Positions 19,426 through 28,007 of a stretch of 64,000 nucleotides of DNA are shown piece after piece. This DNA is from Sphingorhabdus sp. Alg239-R122. GTDB taxonomy: Bacteria > Pseudomonadota > Alphaproteobacteria > Sphingomonadales > Sphingomonadaceae. Each line of letters starts with the position of its first letter. The stretch's first letter is position 1. Where the stretch lies: NCBI RefSeq assembly GCF_900537065.1, contig NZ_UNRC01000004.1:124001-188000 (forward strand), given 5' to 3'. The position numbers and the translations under genes are program-made. The notes below the pieces were generated by a model, which had not been told where the DNA came from, did not search any database, and saw nothing but the letters and a program-made list of their open reading frames with translations.

Positions 19426-19530
19426 ATCAGGTTGCCATTCCCCCTCTCTATCGGCGGCCTGACAGGTGCAGATATGCGCCTCCTCCCTGAACTTGGCCAT
19501 CTCGCAACAAAGCGAGGTGGCCATTTTTTT
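19426..19530 (+). ncRNA. Candidate trans-acting sRNA with CCUCCUCCC anti-Shine-Dalgarno motif
   Basis: About 105 bases with all parts of a small RNA gene. A promoter lies just upstream. A first weak stem with a C-rich loop (CCCCCTCTC) spans about 19432-19457. A second weak hairpin at 19465-19480 leads into CCTCCTCCC at 19479-19487. A strong terminator hairpin then ends in seven T residues. CCUCCUCCC copies the 16S anti-Shine-Dalgarno sequence and defines the cuckoo/CcsR-type sRNAs of alphaproteobacteria, which are made under stress control. No open reading frame fills the region. The 5' end is estimated. Confidence 0.55.
19494..19530 (+). terminator. Strong intrinsic terminator of the candidate sRNA
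   Basis: TGGCCATCTCGC (19494-19505) pairs with GCGAGGTGGCCA (19512-19523): eleven Watson-Crick pairs and one G-U, with a six-base loop AACAAA, followed by T7 at 19524-19530. No annotated protein gene ends just upstream on this strand, which is why a small RNA is inferred. Confidence 0.85.
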
Positions 19531-19561
19531 AGGAAGGTTCTACCACCTCGAAAACAATGAT

Positions 19562-20428
19562 CTATTCTGCGGCGACCAACTCGGGAAGCCGTCCGGCTTC
19601 ATCGGCGACTGCCAACGCTATCTCGCGCACCATGGCAGATACGGCATGTACGCCGTGCGCCGGTTCACGTCCGGTCAGGTCAAGATAGAGCGATCGGTCA
19701 ATTTCCAGCTGCAGTGCGTGGACATTCTCCATCGGTGCAGCATGGCGCTGCAAAATATACCCGCCAGCATAAGGATGATTGAGCTGCGCTGTAAAACCAT
19801 GTCGTTCAGCCACCGCCAACGCAGCTTCCGACATCTGCGATGATGCTGCCGCACCGAAGCGATCGCCAAGCACGACCTGCGCGGGCGCTGCGTCATGTGT
19901 CACCGGCAGGCTGGGCATCGAATGCAGGTCAAGCAGGACAGCCGCACCATATTGCCGCTGCATAGCGCGTAATATACCCGCTATCGCGCTGTGATAGGGC
20001 GCGTGATGCTCGGCTATCCGCGTCCTGATATCCTGCCACAGCCATTTATTATGCCAGATATCACCAAATCCTGACAAGCGCCGCGGGATCAGGCCCAATC
20101 CGCCCCTGGCTTTACTGCTCATGCCCGGAAACTGGCTGGAATCGGCATCGGCCAGCATCGCGGCGTCAATGTCATCAGGTGCACGGTTCATGTCAATCCA
20201 TGCGCGCGGAGCCTTGGCAGTAATCACTGCAAAACCAGTCTCCGCCGCACTGCGCGACAGCATGTCGACATAACGATCCTCAAGCCGCAGCAGCGCATCA
20301 GCGGGAATACGCAAATTGTCAGTGATCTGTCTTGGATAATGGCGGCCGGCATGCGGCACGGATATCAACACCGGATACCGCAGGTTATCTGCCTGTATCA
20401 GGTGGTAATTTTTATGCTCTTTTTCCAA
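19562..20428 (-). CDS. N-formylglutamate amidohydrolase family protein
   Basis: A protein of about 288 residues of the N-formylglutamate amidohydrolase (HutG-like) family, zinc-dependent enzymes that cut formate from N-formylglutamate or related amides. Supporting motifs are VLISVPHAGRHYP near the start, DRYVDML, WIDMNRAPDDID, VLLDLHSMPSLP and FTAQLNHPYAGGYI. No other histidine-degradation gene is nearby, so the true substrate is open. There is no ATG: I prefer the TTG at 20428 because AGGCGG precedes it, with a TTG at 20449 as the alternative. Confidence 0.85.
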   Translation of the reverse strand: MEKEHKNYHLIQADNLRYPVLISVPHAGRHYPRQITDNLRIPADALLRLEDRYVDMLSRSAAETGFAVITAKAPRAWIDMNRAPDDIDAAMLADADSSQFPGMSSKARGGLGLIPRRLSGFGDIWHNKWLWQDIRTRIAEHHAPYHSAIAGILRAMQRQYGAAVLLDLHSMPSLPVTHDAAPAQVVLGDRFGAAASSQMSEAALAVAERHGFTAQLNHPYAGGYILQRHAAPMENVHALQLEIDRSLYLDLTGREPAHGVHAVSAMVREIALAVADEAGRLPELVAAE

Positions 20429-20453
20429 AATACCGCCTGAAGTCGCCAATTTA

Positions 20454-20470
20454 TGAAGAAAATGTTAACC
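20454..20470 (+). promoter_or_regulatory. CtrA-like box upstream of the cpdR-like gene
   Basis: TGAA-N7-TTAACC at 20454-20470 has one mismatch to TTAA-N7-TTAACC. It lies about 110 bases before the cpdR-like coding region, in the divergent gap to the amidohydrolase. CpdR belongs to the CtrA pathway, which raises the value of the match. Confidence 0.35.
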
Positions 20471-20541
20471 AATTGAAGATATAGAGACAAGCCCGGCTGT
20501 GGCAAGCACGCAATATCATGTGCTATGAATGCAGCTAAAAT

Positions 20542-20955
20542 GTGAAAAAGCCTGTCGGCACAGCGCCTGGAGTAAAGATAATCCGCATATTGCTTGCAGA
20601 AGATGAAACCGCGATGCGCGCCTACCTGAAACGCGCGCTGGAACAGGCGGGGTATGAAGTGACCGATGTTGATCGCGGCACCGCGGCATTGCCGCTGCTC
20701 GAAACCGAACATTTCGACCTGCTACTGACAGATATTGTCATGCCGGAAATGGACGGCATCGAACTGGCCCAAAAATGCGCCGAGGTGTCACCGGACACAA
20801 AAGTTATGTTCATTACTGGTTTTGCGGCGGTGACGCTCAAGGCCGGACAAGCGGCTCCTGATGCAAAAATACTGTCAAAACCATTTCACCTGCGCGACCT
20901 AGTGCTGGAAGTAGACCGGATTTTTGAGCGTGGCCCTGCATCGGGGCTCATTTAA
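20542..20955 (+). CDS. cpdR: CpdR-like single-domain response regulator
   Basis: A single receiver domain protein matching CpdR, the adaptor that in unphosphorylated form directs ClpXP to cell-cycle targets such as PdeA and helps CtrA removal. Seen are the acidic pocket ILLAEDE, the phospho-acceptor Asp in LLTDIVMPEMDG, the ITGF segment and the Lys in ILSKPFHLRDLV. The coordinates use a GTG at 20542 that has no ribosome-binding site. Homologues start at IRILLAEDE, which here begins at an ATA codon (20578) five bases after GGAG, so the true start may be this rare codon. ClpX, ClpP and ChpT are encoded in the same window. Confidence 0.85.
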   Translation: MKKPVGTAPGVKIIRILLAEDETAMRAYLKRALEQAGYEVTDVDRGTAALPLLETEHFDLLLTDIVMPEMDGIELAQKCAEVSPDTKVMFITGFAAVTLKAGQAAPDAKILSKPFHLRDLVLEVDRIFERGPASGLI

Positions 20956-21031
20956 CACTTGCCACTGCATGACGTGGCGGCTAAACGACCGCCTCTGGCC
21001 CAACCTCAATTCGGGTAGCCAGCAGGAAAAT

Positions 21032-21106
21032 GGGCGTATAGCTCAGTGGTAGAGCACTTCGTTGACATCGAAGGGGTCGGGAGTTCAACTCTCTCTACGC
21101 CCACCA
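21032..21106 (+). tRNA. tRNA-Val (GAC)
   Basis: A complete cloverleaf: the acceptor stem GGGCGTA/TACGCCC is perfect. The D arm is GCTC-AGTGGTA-GAGC and the anticodon arm CTTCG-TTGACAT-CGAAG, with anticodon GAC at 21064-21066. The T arm contains GTTCAACTC. A 3' CCA is encoded at 21104-21106. It reads GUC and GUU valine codons. Confidence 0.96.
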
Positions 21107-21257
21107 TTTTCCCAAAACCACATGTATAAATCATCCATATATTGTCATTCATCGAAAATTATCCGCGCTGTATATAATGCGGCTCGTGTTGCGCACCGCA
21201 TTATATATGCTTTCACTCGATTCAGTGCATTACGCCTGATTCCATGTATTCTGGGGA

Positions 21258-21452
21258 ATGGCAATGAGCAGACAGTTAAGACTATCCGCGATATTATCGC
21301 TATTTCTGATGGCGGGATTTGCCTCACATAGCGCGCTGCGTGGTTCCACCGAAACCGCGACAGGCCCTGCAGGCAAAACAATTGCCAATATGGAAGCCTG
21401 TGTCAGCAGCGCACTGACCACGCCCGACCTGCCCTTCCTTGGCCTGCAGTAA
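21258..21452 (+). CDS. Small hypothetical exported or membrane protein
   Basis: A 64-residue frame with a hydrophobic N-terminus (LRLSAILSLFLMAGFA) resembling a signal peptide or anchor, followed by a polar Thr/Ala/Gly-rich part with one Cys. GGGGAATGGC precedes two in-frame ATGs (21258 and 21264) at usable spacing. It sits between tRNA-Val and the convergent RNase P RNA gene. No family is recognised; it may be a clade-specific small protein or not a gene. Confidence 0.45.
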   Translation: MAMSRQLRLSAILSLFLMAGFASHSALRGSTETATGPAGKTIANMEACVSSALTTPDLPFLGLQ

Positions 21453-21477
21453 GGCAGGCGAGTATATCAGCTAAATT

Positions 21478-21832
<355 letters not shown>

Positions 21833-21833
<1 letters not shown>

Positions 21834-22552
21834 TAGGGCGCATTACCATTTCTGCGGTCGCGGTCCAACAATAAAGCAAACAATATCGCACGGCATTCGC
21901 CATCAACCACACCGTCAATCGTGTGGGTACGAAAACGCCGCTGGAACGCGCGCGTTGCCGCCTCACCGTCGCTGATATCGTAACCGAAGCGTTCAAGCGC
22001 GAGGTAGAAACCGCTGTCGCTCCAATAGGGATCAACCAGCTGCCCATCCGGAATGGGCAGCGCAAGACCCAGTTTGGCCAGCAAAGGCCAGTCGAACAGC
22101 TCGCCCGGGTCCTGTTTGCGTGCCGGCGCAATGTCACTGTGCCCGACAATATTGACTGGCTGAATGTCATAACGCTTCACTATGCCGCCTACGAGCGGCA
22201 CCAGCGCGTCCATCTGCTCCTGCGGAAATGGCCGGTACCCCCATTCATGCCCGGGATTGACGATTTCTATGCCAATACTGGCACTGTTGACATTGGTAAT
22301 GCCGCGCCAGTGCGAACGGCCCGCATGCCAGGCCCGGCTGTCTTCATGCACCATTTGCACAATCTGCCCATCTTCAGTCACGACATAATGCGCGGAAACC
22401 TTGCTTTTCGAATCAGCCATCCAGTTGATGGCAGAGGGTGCGTCCTGCATGCCTGTATAGTGCAAGACCAGCATGCTGACTGGCAACGTGCGTTCATCAA
22501 AATTGGGCGAAGGTGTCTGAATATATTCCTGATTCAACGGCCTGTTTCTCAT
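21833..22552 (-). CDS. N-acetylmuramoyl-L-alanine amidase, AmiD/AmpD type
   Basis: A 239-residue amidase that removes stem peptides from muramic acid. The Amidase_2 fold shows zinc ligands and motifs: MLVLHYTGM (His near residue 31), AHYVVTEDGQIVQMV, AWHAGRS, SIGIEIVNPG and NIVGHSDIAPARKQDPG. A C-terminal peptidoglycan-binding-type helical domain follows (about residues 175-225, YDISDGEAATRAFQRRFR). No signal peptide is visible, so a role in recycling cytoplasmic anhydro-muropeptides is as likely as export. The last codon abuts rnpB, so the rnpB promoter must lie inside this gene. Confidence 0.9.
21840..21868 (-). promoter_or_regulatory. Candidate rnpB promoter inside the amidase gene
   Basis: On the minus strand TTGGAC (-35, at 21868-21863) and TAATGC (-10, at 21845-21840) are separated by 17 bases, placing transcription start within a few bases of the rnpB P1 helix. 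It lies wholly in the last codons of the amidase gene. Confidence 0.45.
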
Positions 22553-22624
22553 CCTTCCGCATTGGTGGCTCTGTGATAGACAGGCTGGCGAGTGTAATCA
22601 ATGCCGGTGCCGCCAGTGAATCCG

Positions 22625-23512
22625 TCAGGCCTCCTGTGCGAACGGCCAATTGGCGTCCAGTACGGGCCTGTTTGTACGCGTAGCCGCGTCACGAAGCGTG
22701 TACACGCCGCGTATTTCCCGGCAGGCGTTAAAGCTGGTGGTCTGGCCAATGACGGTTTCCGCAGCACCCAGCATCAGATAGCCATCATTCGCAAGCGAAC
22801 GCGCCAGGCGTGAAAATGCCATGTGCCGTGTTTCGGGCGCAAAATAGAGTAGCACGTTGCGGCATAAAATAAGGTCAAACTGCCCCATATCACCGCTTGG
22901 CCGCGTAATATTGTCGGCGCGGAATTTTACCTTGGCACGGATATCCGGGCTGATTTCCCAGTCCTCACCATCCTGCTGGAAATAGCGTAACATACGTGTC
23001 ACCGATAGGCCGCGCTGAATTTCAAACTGGCTGTACCGGCCCGAACGCGCTCTTTCGAGCACGCTCTCCGATATATCCGTACCGACTATTTCAATATCCC
23101 ACCCGGCCCATTTCTGCCGGTCATCGGCAAACTGCATCGCCAGCGAATAGGCTTCCTGCCCGGTCGAGCAACCCGCGCACCATATCCTGAGCCTGCGGCT
23201 ATCTGCACGTCCCTTTTGCAACGCCGGCATCACCTGGGTGCGGATCATGGTAAACATCGCCGTATCACGGAAAAAATAGCTCTCATTGTTCAGCATCGCT
23301 TCGACACAGGATTGCACCAATTCGTCATTCTCCGCGCCCAGCAACGCCGCGACAAGTGTGTCGATATCGGGGATGCAATACTCGGCGAGAACCGATTTCA
23401 GTGAAGTTTCAACACGCCAATAACGGCCCGGTGAAATCACCTGCCCCGTGCGCGCCTGCAGCAAGCCCGCCAGTATCTGCGTTGCACCGCCATTATCGTC
23501 ATCCATGCTCAT
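22625..23512 (-). CDS. cheR: Chemotaxis protein methyltransferase CheR
   Basis: A 295-residue SAM-dependent enzyme that methylates glutamates of chemoreceptors for adaptation. The N-terminal helical domain has MLNNESYFFRD near residue 80. The SAM domain has LRIWCAGCSTGQEAYSLAM near 115, IEIVGTDISESVLERAR and FDLILCRNVLLYF. The gene overlaps cheB by four bases (ATGA) and is the last gene of the chemotaxis operon. Chemoreceptor genes are not in the window, so they must be elsewhere on the chromosome. Confidence 0.95.
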   Translation of the reverse strand: MSMDDDNGGATQILAGLLQARTGQVISPGRYWRVETSLKSVLAEYCIPDIDTLVAALLGAENDELVQSCVEAMLNNESYFFRDTAMFTMIRTQVMPALQKGRADSRRLRIWCAGCSTGQEAYSLAMQFADDRQKWAGWDIEIVGTDISESVLERARSGRYSQFEIQRGLSVTRMLRYFQQDGEDWEISPDIRAKVKFRADNITRPSGDMGQFDLILCRNVLLYFAPETRHMAFSRLARSLANDGYLMLGAAETVIGQTTSFNACREIRGVYTLRDAATRTNRPVLDANWPFAQEA

Positions 23513-24600
23513 GCAGTGACTTTCTGTAACTGGTTAATATGCCGCGCTATTCTGTCCACCGGCATGATGGCATTTGCAAGGCCCGCACGCGCAACCACGC
23601 CCGGCATGCCCCAAACCACACTTGTTTCGGGGTCCTGCACCAATATCTGCGCGCCCTCTGCCGCCATTTTTTCTGCACCAAGCAAGCCGTCCCGGCCCAT
23701 GCCGCTCATGATGATGGCAAGCGCATCGCTGCCAAAGACCGATGCGACAGACGCAAGCATAGGGTCGACAGCGGGAGTATAGGCAGACGGCATGGCACCC
23801 GGAACGATGCTGAGCCGCACCTGCGATCCGATGCACTCACACGTCATGTGGCCATGGCCGGGCGCAACGTAGATATGGCTACGCTCAAGTTCCATGCCCT
23901 GTTGTCCCAGCACAACGCGGCGGTCGGTGAATTTTTCCAGCTGCCGCACCAGAAATGGAAGGAATGTCTCGGGCAGATGCTGGGTAAGCAGCATTGGCGC
24001 ATCAATGGCGGGAGAGATGTTTTCAAGAAGTGTGTGGATTGCCGGAATTCCGCCCGTCGATGCTCCGATCGCGATACAGCCGGGCTGGTCCTGTGGTACC
24101 TGCGGGACTGGCATGACGATAGTTTCTGCAGGTGTGCATTCATTAAGGTTTGAACGCACAAGCTGCTGCATCCGGCCGATCAGCATAGAAGAAAAATTGC
24201 CCGCAAAGCTGCTGCGCCCCGGCTTCGCCATAGTATCACATGCGCCCAGTGACAATGCGCGCACCGCCGCAGGGCCGCCCTCCTCACAAGCGGAAGAAAG
24301 GATCATCACCCGCGCCGCGCCGCACTTGGCCAATATATCCGGCAATGCATCCAGCCCGCAGCGGTCGGGCATTTCAATATCCAACAAAATGATATCGACG
24401 CTATTTTTCTTAAGAAACTCAACAGCATCGATAGCACTCGCCAGCGATCCGGCAAGCTCAAAACCATCATGCCCGCCAATTATCCGCTCGAGTATCGAAC
24501 GAACTACCAGGCTGTCATCAATAACCAGCACCCGCACCTGCTTCACAGGCGAAGAAAAAACTTCTTCCTGACAGGAATCTTTATGGGAAATATTGTGCAT
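23509..24600 (-). CDS. cheB: Protein-glutamate methylesterase/deamidase CheB
   Basis: A 363-residue two-domain protein that removes methyl groups from chemoreceptors. The N-terminal receiver (about residues 20-140) has VLVIDDSLVVRS and the phosphorylated Asp in DIILLDIEMPDRCG. The C-terminal esterase has the catalytic Ser in AIGASTGG (near 180), LLTQHLPETFLP with the catalytic His, and MSGMGRDGLLGAE with the Asp. It lies between cheY and cheR and is presumably phosphorylated by CheA. Confidence 0.95.
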   Translation of the reverse strand: MHNISHKDSCQEEVFSSPVKQVRVLVIDDSLVVRSILERIIGGHDGFELAGSLASAIDAVEFLKKNSVDIILLDIEMPDRCGLDALPDILAKCGAARVMILSSACEEGGPAAVRALSLGACDTMAKPGRSSFAGNFSSMLIGRMQQLVRSNLNECTPAETIVMPVPQVPQDQPGCIAIGASTGGIPAIHTLLENISPAIDAPMLLTQHLPETFLPFLVRQLEKFTDRRVVLGQQGMELERSHIYVAPGHGHMTCECIGSQVRLSIVPGAMPSAYTPAVDPMLASVASVFGSDALAIIMSGMGRDGLLGAEKMAAEGAQILVQDPETSVVWGMPGVVARAGLANAIMPVDRIARHINQLQKVTA

Positions 24601-24618
24601 GAAATAAACGCAGACCGC

Positions 24619-24984
24619 TCAGGCGGCGCCCACGATCTGCAATTTTGATTGAAGCGTTTCACGGTCAAATGGTTTCATCACATATTCATCCGCGCCCGCA
24701 TCAATCGCGGCTTGAATATGCCCAAGACCGTTCTCAGTCGTGCAGAATACAACTTTGGGCTTTTCACCGTTTTCGCTCCGGCGCAATGCGGTAAGGAAAT
24801 CAATTCCGCTCATAACCGGCATGTTCCAGTCAAGCAGGACAACATCGGGCAATTGACTGCTGCAACGATCTAGTGCCTCACGCCCGTCAGCAGCTTCTTC
24901 GACATTGAAATCAAGTGTTTCCAATATATGCCGCGCTACTTTGCGAATGACCTTGCTATCATCAACTACAAGACAGGTTTTCAT
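24619..24984 (-). CDS. cheY: Chemotaxis response regulator CheY
   Basis: A 121-residue single receiver domain. VVDDSKVIRKV supplies the acidic pocket, DVVLLDWNMPVMSG the phospho-acceptor Asp, VVFCTTE the conserved Thr, and EYVMKPFD the Lys. In the family phospho-CheY binds the flagellar switch and changes rotation. It sits 18 bases upstream of cheB in the cheA-W-Y-B-R operon. A TTAACC half-site lies about 60 bases before the start, without a convincing second half. Confidence 0.94.
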   Translation of the reverse strand: MKTCLVVDDSKVIRKVARHILETLDFNVEEAADGREALDRCSSQLPDVVLLDWNMPVMSGIDFLTALRRSENGEKPKVVFCTTENGLGHIQAAIDAGADEYVMKPFDRETLQSKLQIVGAA

Positions 24985-25091
24985 GTGAATGGTCCTTGTT
25001 CAAATGGATATGCCCTGCACCTTATCGAGATGCAGTAAGCACAAGGTTAATTTTTCTGTTTTTCGAGAATGATGGTAATTTTGCCATATGC

Positions 25092-25526
25092 TCAGGCCGC
25101 CTTGGTAAATTCAGCTTCAACAAAACGGGCAGGATCTACAACCAGCATCGTTTTGCCATCCACCAGCAACATCGCGGTGCCTATTTCACGCCACATACCG
25201 CGCAGGTTTGCCGGCAAATCCGACTCTGTGCTTTCGGCGGTACAGACATCCTGTACGGAATCGACCAGAAGGCCATAAAAATGCCCTGCCACCTGCGTGA
25301 CAACGGCCATGTGTGCATCATGTACTTTGCCAGGCTTTCCAGTCACAAAATGACTGCTGTCAATTACAGTGAGTACACGACTTCGCAGCGCAAAGAGCCC
25401 GCGAACATAGGAATTAACAGATGGCACAGGCACAATGTCACGCACCTTCACCACGCTTTCCACCTTGTCGGCGGCAATGGCTATATCCTCGCCCGCCATG
25501 GTGGCTATAAGATACAGGCTATTCAT
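25092..25526 (-). CDS. cheW: Chemotaxis coupling protein CheW
   Basis: A 144-residue SH3-like coupling protein joining chemoreceptors to CheA. Family features are IADKVESVVKV near residue 20, VRGLFALRSRVLTVID near 43 and YGLLVDSVQDV near 90. The start overlaps the cheA stop (ATGA), so translation is coupled to cheA. It is a single-domain CheW of usual size. Confidence 0.92.
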   Translation of the reverse strand: MNSLYLIATMAGEDIAIAADKVESVVKVRDIVPVPSVNSYVRGLFALRSRVLTVIDSSHFVTGKPGKVHDAHMAVVTQVAGHFYGLLVDSVQDVCTAESTESDLPANLRGMWREIGTAMLLVDGKTMLVVDPARFVEAEFTKAA

Positions 25527-27907
25527 GCACTTTTCCTCTGCTTCAAATTTTTCGACAGGGCCTCAACAAGGGCTTCCCGGTCATATCGGTAAATGGCGTC
25601 ACCTGTTTCAGTTTCACCAGCCCGGTTACTGGCCAAACGGATAACCGGAGCGCCTGCGGGCAGAACACCCGTGTCGTTGCTATCCTCCATCGTAATATAG
25701 ATATCCGCTGCCGAGCCCTCTTTCCCGTCAGCAACCAATTCATAGCCTGCTGCTTCTACAAGCGGTGCAAGGATATGCCGAGCCCAGATATCATCACCCC
25801 CGACAACCCGGCATCTGGGCCGACTGGCGGCAGATGATACTGTGCTACCGGAAGCATGCCTGGCAAAAATCCAGTACGCATCGATTACTTCAGCCTGCTG
25901 CCCTCCCACCATTGTCACGCCAGCGACAAGACCGGGTTCAGCCGCTTTTTCAAATTCCGTGTCCATAGGGAAAATATCAACAATATCATCGATTGCGTAA
26001 TAGATTGCAGCATCACCGTCACTGAGAATAAGAGTTTTAATATTCTCACTGTCCGGCACCTGCTTAAGCCCAAATATAGGACGGGTCCCATCTCCGCAGC
26101 TAACCCGCATCTGCCCTGCGGAAAATGCCACGCGCTCAGCGTCAATATCTTCCACCCGCTCTATAACGCCCAGATTAATGACCCGGGCTCGCTTCTCCAT
26201 ATCTTTGAAAAGAAGCACTGAAATGGTGTCTTTTGCACTGTTCTGGGTGTCATCACTCTGCAAGATAGAAAGCTCCGCTTGCGTATTTATGTCCAGCTTT
26301 GCCGCCATTCCGCCCGGATCAAGAAGCAACATTGGCCGCCCATTGTCAGGTAAACTAGTCCCTGCATACAAACCATTTTCCATCAGCAGGGGCGGGCATG
26401 GACGGATCACGAGTTCTTCATGATCAAGCACCGAAGCTACACTAAGTGCATAATTTTGCTTCGGACCCGCATCAATGGCGATAACAGTACGGTTTTCAGC
26501 CTTGCCGCCATCGACCTCATCAAGTCCCAATATCTCCTCCAGCGTGACATGCGGAACTTTCATACCGCGTATGGAGGCAATATCAGTTCCGCCCAGCCTT
26601 TCGACTTTGATCTGCCTGTTGTCAGCCTGTAAAATCTCCTGCACCGCAGAACGCGGTAGTGCGAACATACTGTCACCGCACTGTACCGTCAGGCATGAAA
26701 TGATTGTAAGCGTCAATGGTACGCATAGTGTTATTTTCAGGCCATGGCCCGGTTTGTTTTCGATGTCTATCGAGCCACCGATACGTTTTATATTTGCATG
26801 CACCACGTCCATGCCCACACCGCGCCCGGAAATGGACGTAACATTCCGCGCTGTTGACAGGCCAGGTGCGAAAATAAGGTTCAGTTTCGCCTGTTCGTCC
26901 AGCTTTGCGCATTCCGAACCGCGAATGATTTTCGCAGCCACAGCCTGCGTCATGAGTGAATCGGCATCAATGCCGCGGCCGTCATCTGCAATTTCAATCA
27001 AAATCTGGTTGCCCGATTGCCGGGCATTGACCGACAAATGCCCTTCCGAGCTCTTTCCTGCTTCTGACCTCTCGTCAGCGCTTTCTATTCCATGATCGAT
27101 CGCATTACGGATAATGTGCATCAACGGATCGCGGATCATTTCCAGCATTTCACGATCCATTTCCACTTCTGAACCGTTTGTGCTTAGCGTGACGGACTTC
27201 CCTAGTTCAGCGTTCAGATCACGTACCAGCCGTGGGAGCGGAGAAAATACACGCTCTATGCGCTGCATGCGGGTCTTGCCGATCATATCCCGCATGTCTG
27301 CGATACAGGTAGACAGTCGTTCAAACGCACCATTCATAGCCTGATTATCGCCGCCATCACGCATCTTGCGGGCGACTTCATTTCGTGCCAGCACCATATC
27401 AGATACACCGTTCATCAAGTGATCGATCAGGTCCAGCGGGATACGGATGGCACGCGTTTGCGGATGAGAATCAGTGGTAACCTGCCCTGGTTCCGGCATA
27501 GCCTTGGCTTTCTCCAATGCTCCGGACACTGTGCCGCTACATGCTTCAACCAGACGCACAATCACCTCTTGATCCTCGCCATCCGGTAGAGCGTCGCCGC
27601 TGCTAAGTGCACTGGTAAGTTTGGAAATCCTGTCCACGATTGCCAGAATGGCAGTCACTAAATCTGCCGATGGTTCTAATGATCCATCCCGCAGCTTGCT
27701 CAGTGCATCTTCTGCACTATGACTGAGTCGTTCGAAGCGCGGCAGATTCAAAAAACCGCAACTGCCCTTTACGGTGTGAAAAAAACGGAAGATATTATCG
27801 AGACGTTCAGCATCTGAAGGGTTAGCTTCCCATGCCACCAGTTCCCCGCCAAGGGCGTCCAGCGTCTCAAATGTTTCGTCAATAAAGTCCTGAATCAGCT
27901 CGTCCAT
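25523..27907 (-). CDS. cheA: Chemotaxis histidine kinase CheA with extra C-terminal domains
   Basis: A 794-residue kinase. Domain order: Hpt/P1 (1-110) with the phospho-His in FFHTVKGS (His44); a short linker with no clear P2 domain; P3 dimerisation (about 165-235); ATPase P4 with DPLMHIIRNAIDHGIE, DDGRGID and GRGVGMDVV; P5 CheW-like (about 400-535). Beyond these come a second CheW-like segment (about 545-690) and a 90-residue end resembling a receiver domain without the Asp pocket. The ATG at 27907 opens the Hpt domain; an in-frame start eight codons earlier is less likely. It is the first che gene, 100 bases from chpT. Confidence 0.93.
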   Translation of the reverse strand: MDELIQDFIDETFETLDALGGELVAWEANPSDAERLDNIFRFFHTVKGSCGFLNLPRFERLSHSAEDALSKLRDGSLEPSADLVTAILAIVDRISKLTSALSSGDALPDGEDQEVIVRLVEACSGTVSGALEKAKAMPEPGQVTTDSHPQTRAIRIPLDLIDHLMNGVSDMVLARNEVARKMRDGGDNQAMNGAFERLSTCIADMRDMIGKTRMQRIERVFSPLPRLVRDLNAELGKSVTLSTNGSEVEMDREMLEMIRDPLMHIIRNAIDHGIESADERSEAGKSSEGHLSVNARQSGNQILIEIADDGRGIDADSLMTQAVAAKIIRGSECAKLDEQAKLNLIFAPGLSTARNVTSISGRGVGMDVVHANIKRIGGSIDIENKPGHGLKITLCVPLTLTIISCLTVQCGDSMFALPRSAVQEILQADNRQIKVERLGGTDIASIRGMKVPHVTLEEILGLDEVDGGKAENRTVIAIDAGPKQNYALSVASVLDHEELVIRPCPPLLMENGLYAGTSLPDNGRPMLLLDPGGMAAKLDINTQAELSILQSDDTQNSAKDTISVLLFKDMEKRARVINLGVIERVEDIDAERVAFSAGQMRVSCGDGTRPIFGLKQVPDSENIKTLILSDGDAAIYYAIDDIVDIFPMDTEFEKAAEPGLVAGVTMVGGQQAEVIDAYWIFARHASGSTVSSAASRPRCRVVGGDDIWARHILAPLVEAAGYELVADGKEGSAADIYITMEDSNDTGVLPAGAPVIRLASNRAGETETGDAIYRYDREALVEALSKNLKQRKSA

Positions 27908-27950
27908 ATGTCCCGCTCTTGGCTTGTTCAAAGCCGTGATAGGAAAATAT

Positions 27951-27967
27951 GGTTAAAATCCTGTTTA
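27951..27967 (-). promoter_or_regulatory. CtrA-like box upstream of cheA
   Basis: On the minus strand TAAA-N7-TTAACC (27967 to 27951) has one mismatch to TTAA-N7-TTAACC. It is about 45-60 bases before the cheA start, in the chpT-cheA gap. CtrA is known to control motility genes in many alphaproteobacteria. Confidence 0.35.
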
Positions 27968-28007
27968 CCTTGATCCGGGAAAAACCACCAAGCGTATAGG
28001 ATATAGC

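Noticed and set aside
20970-21000. GGCGG/CCGCC hairpin after cpdR as a terminator
   Set aside because: No T tract follows on either strand, and the stem is only five base pairs.
25041-25057. CtrA-like site before cheY
   Set aside because: Only the TTAACC half is present; the other half matches one base of four.
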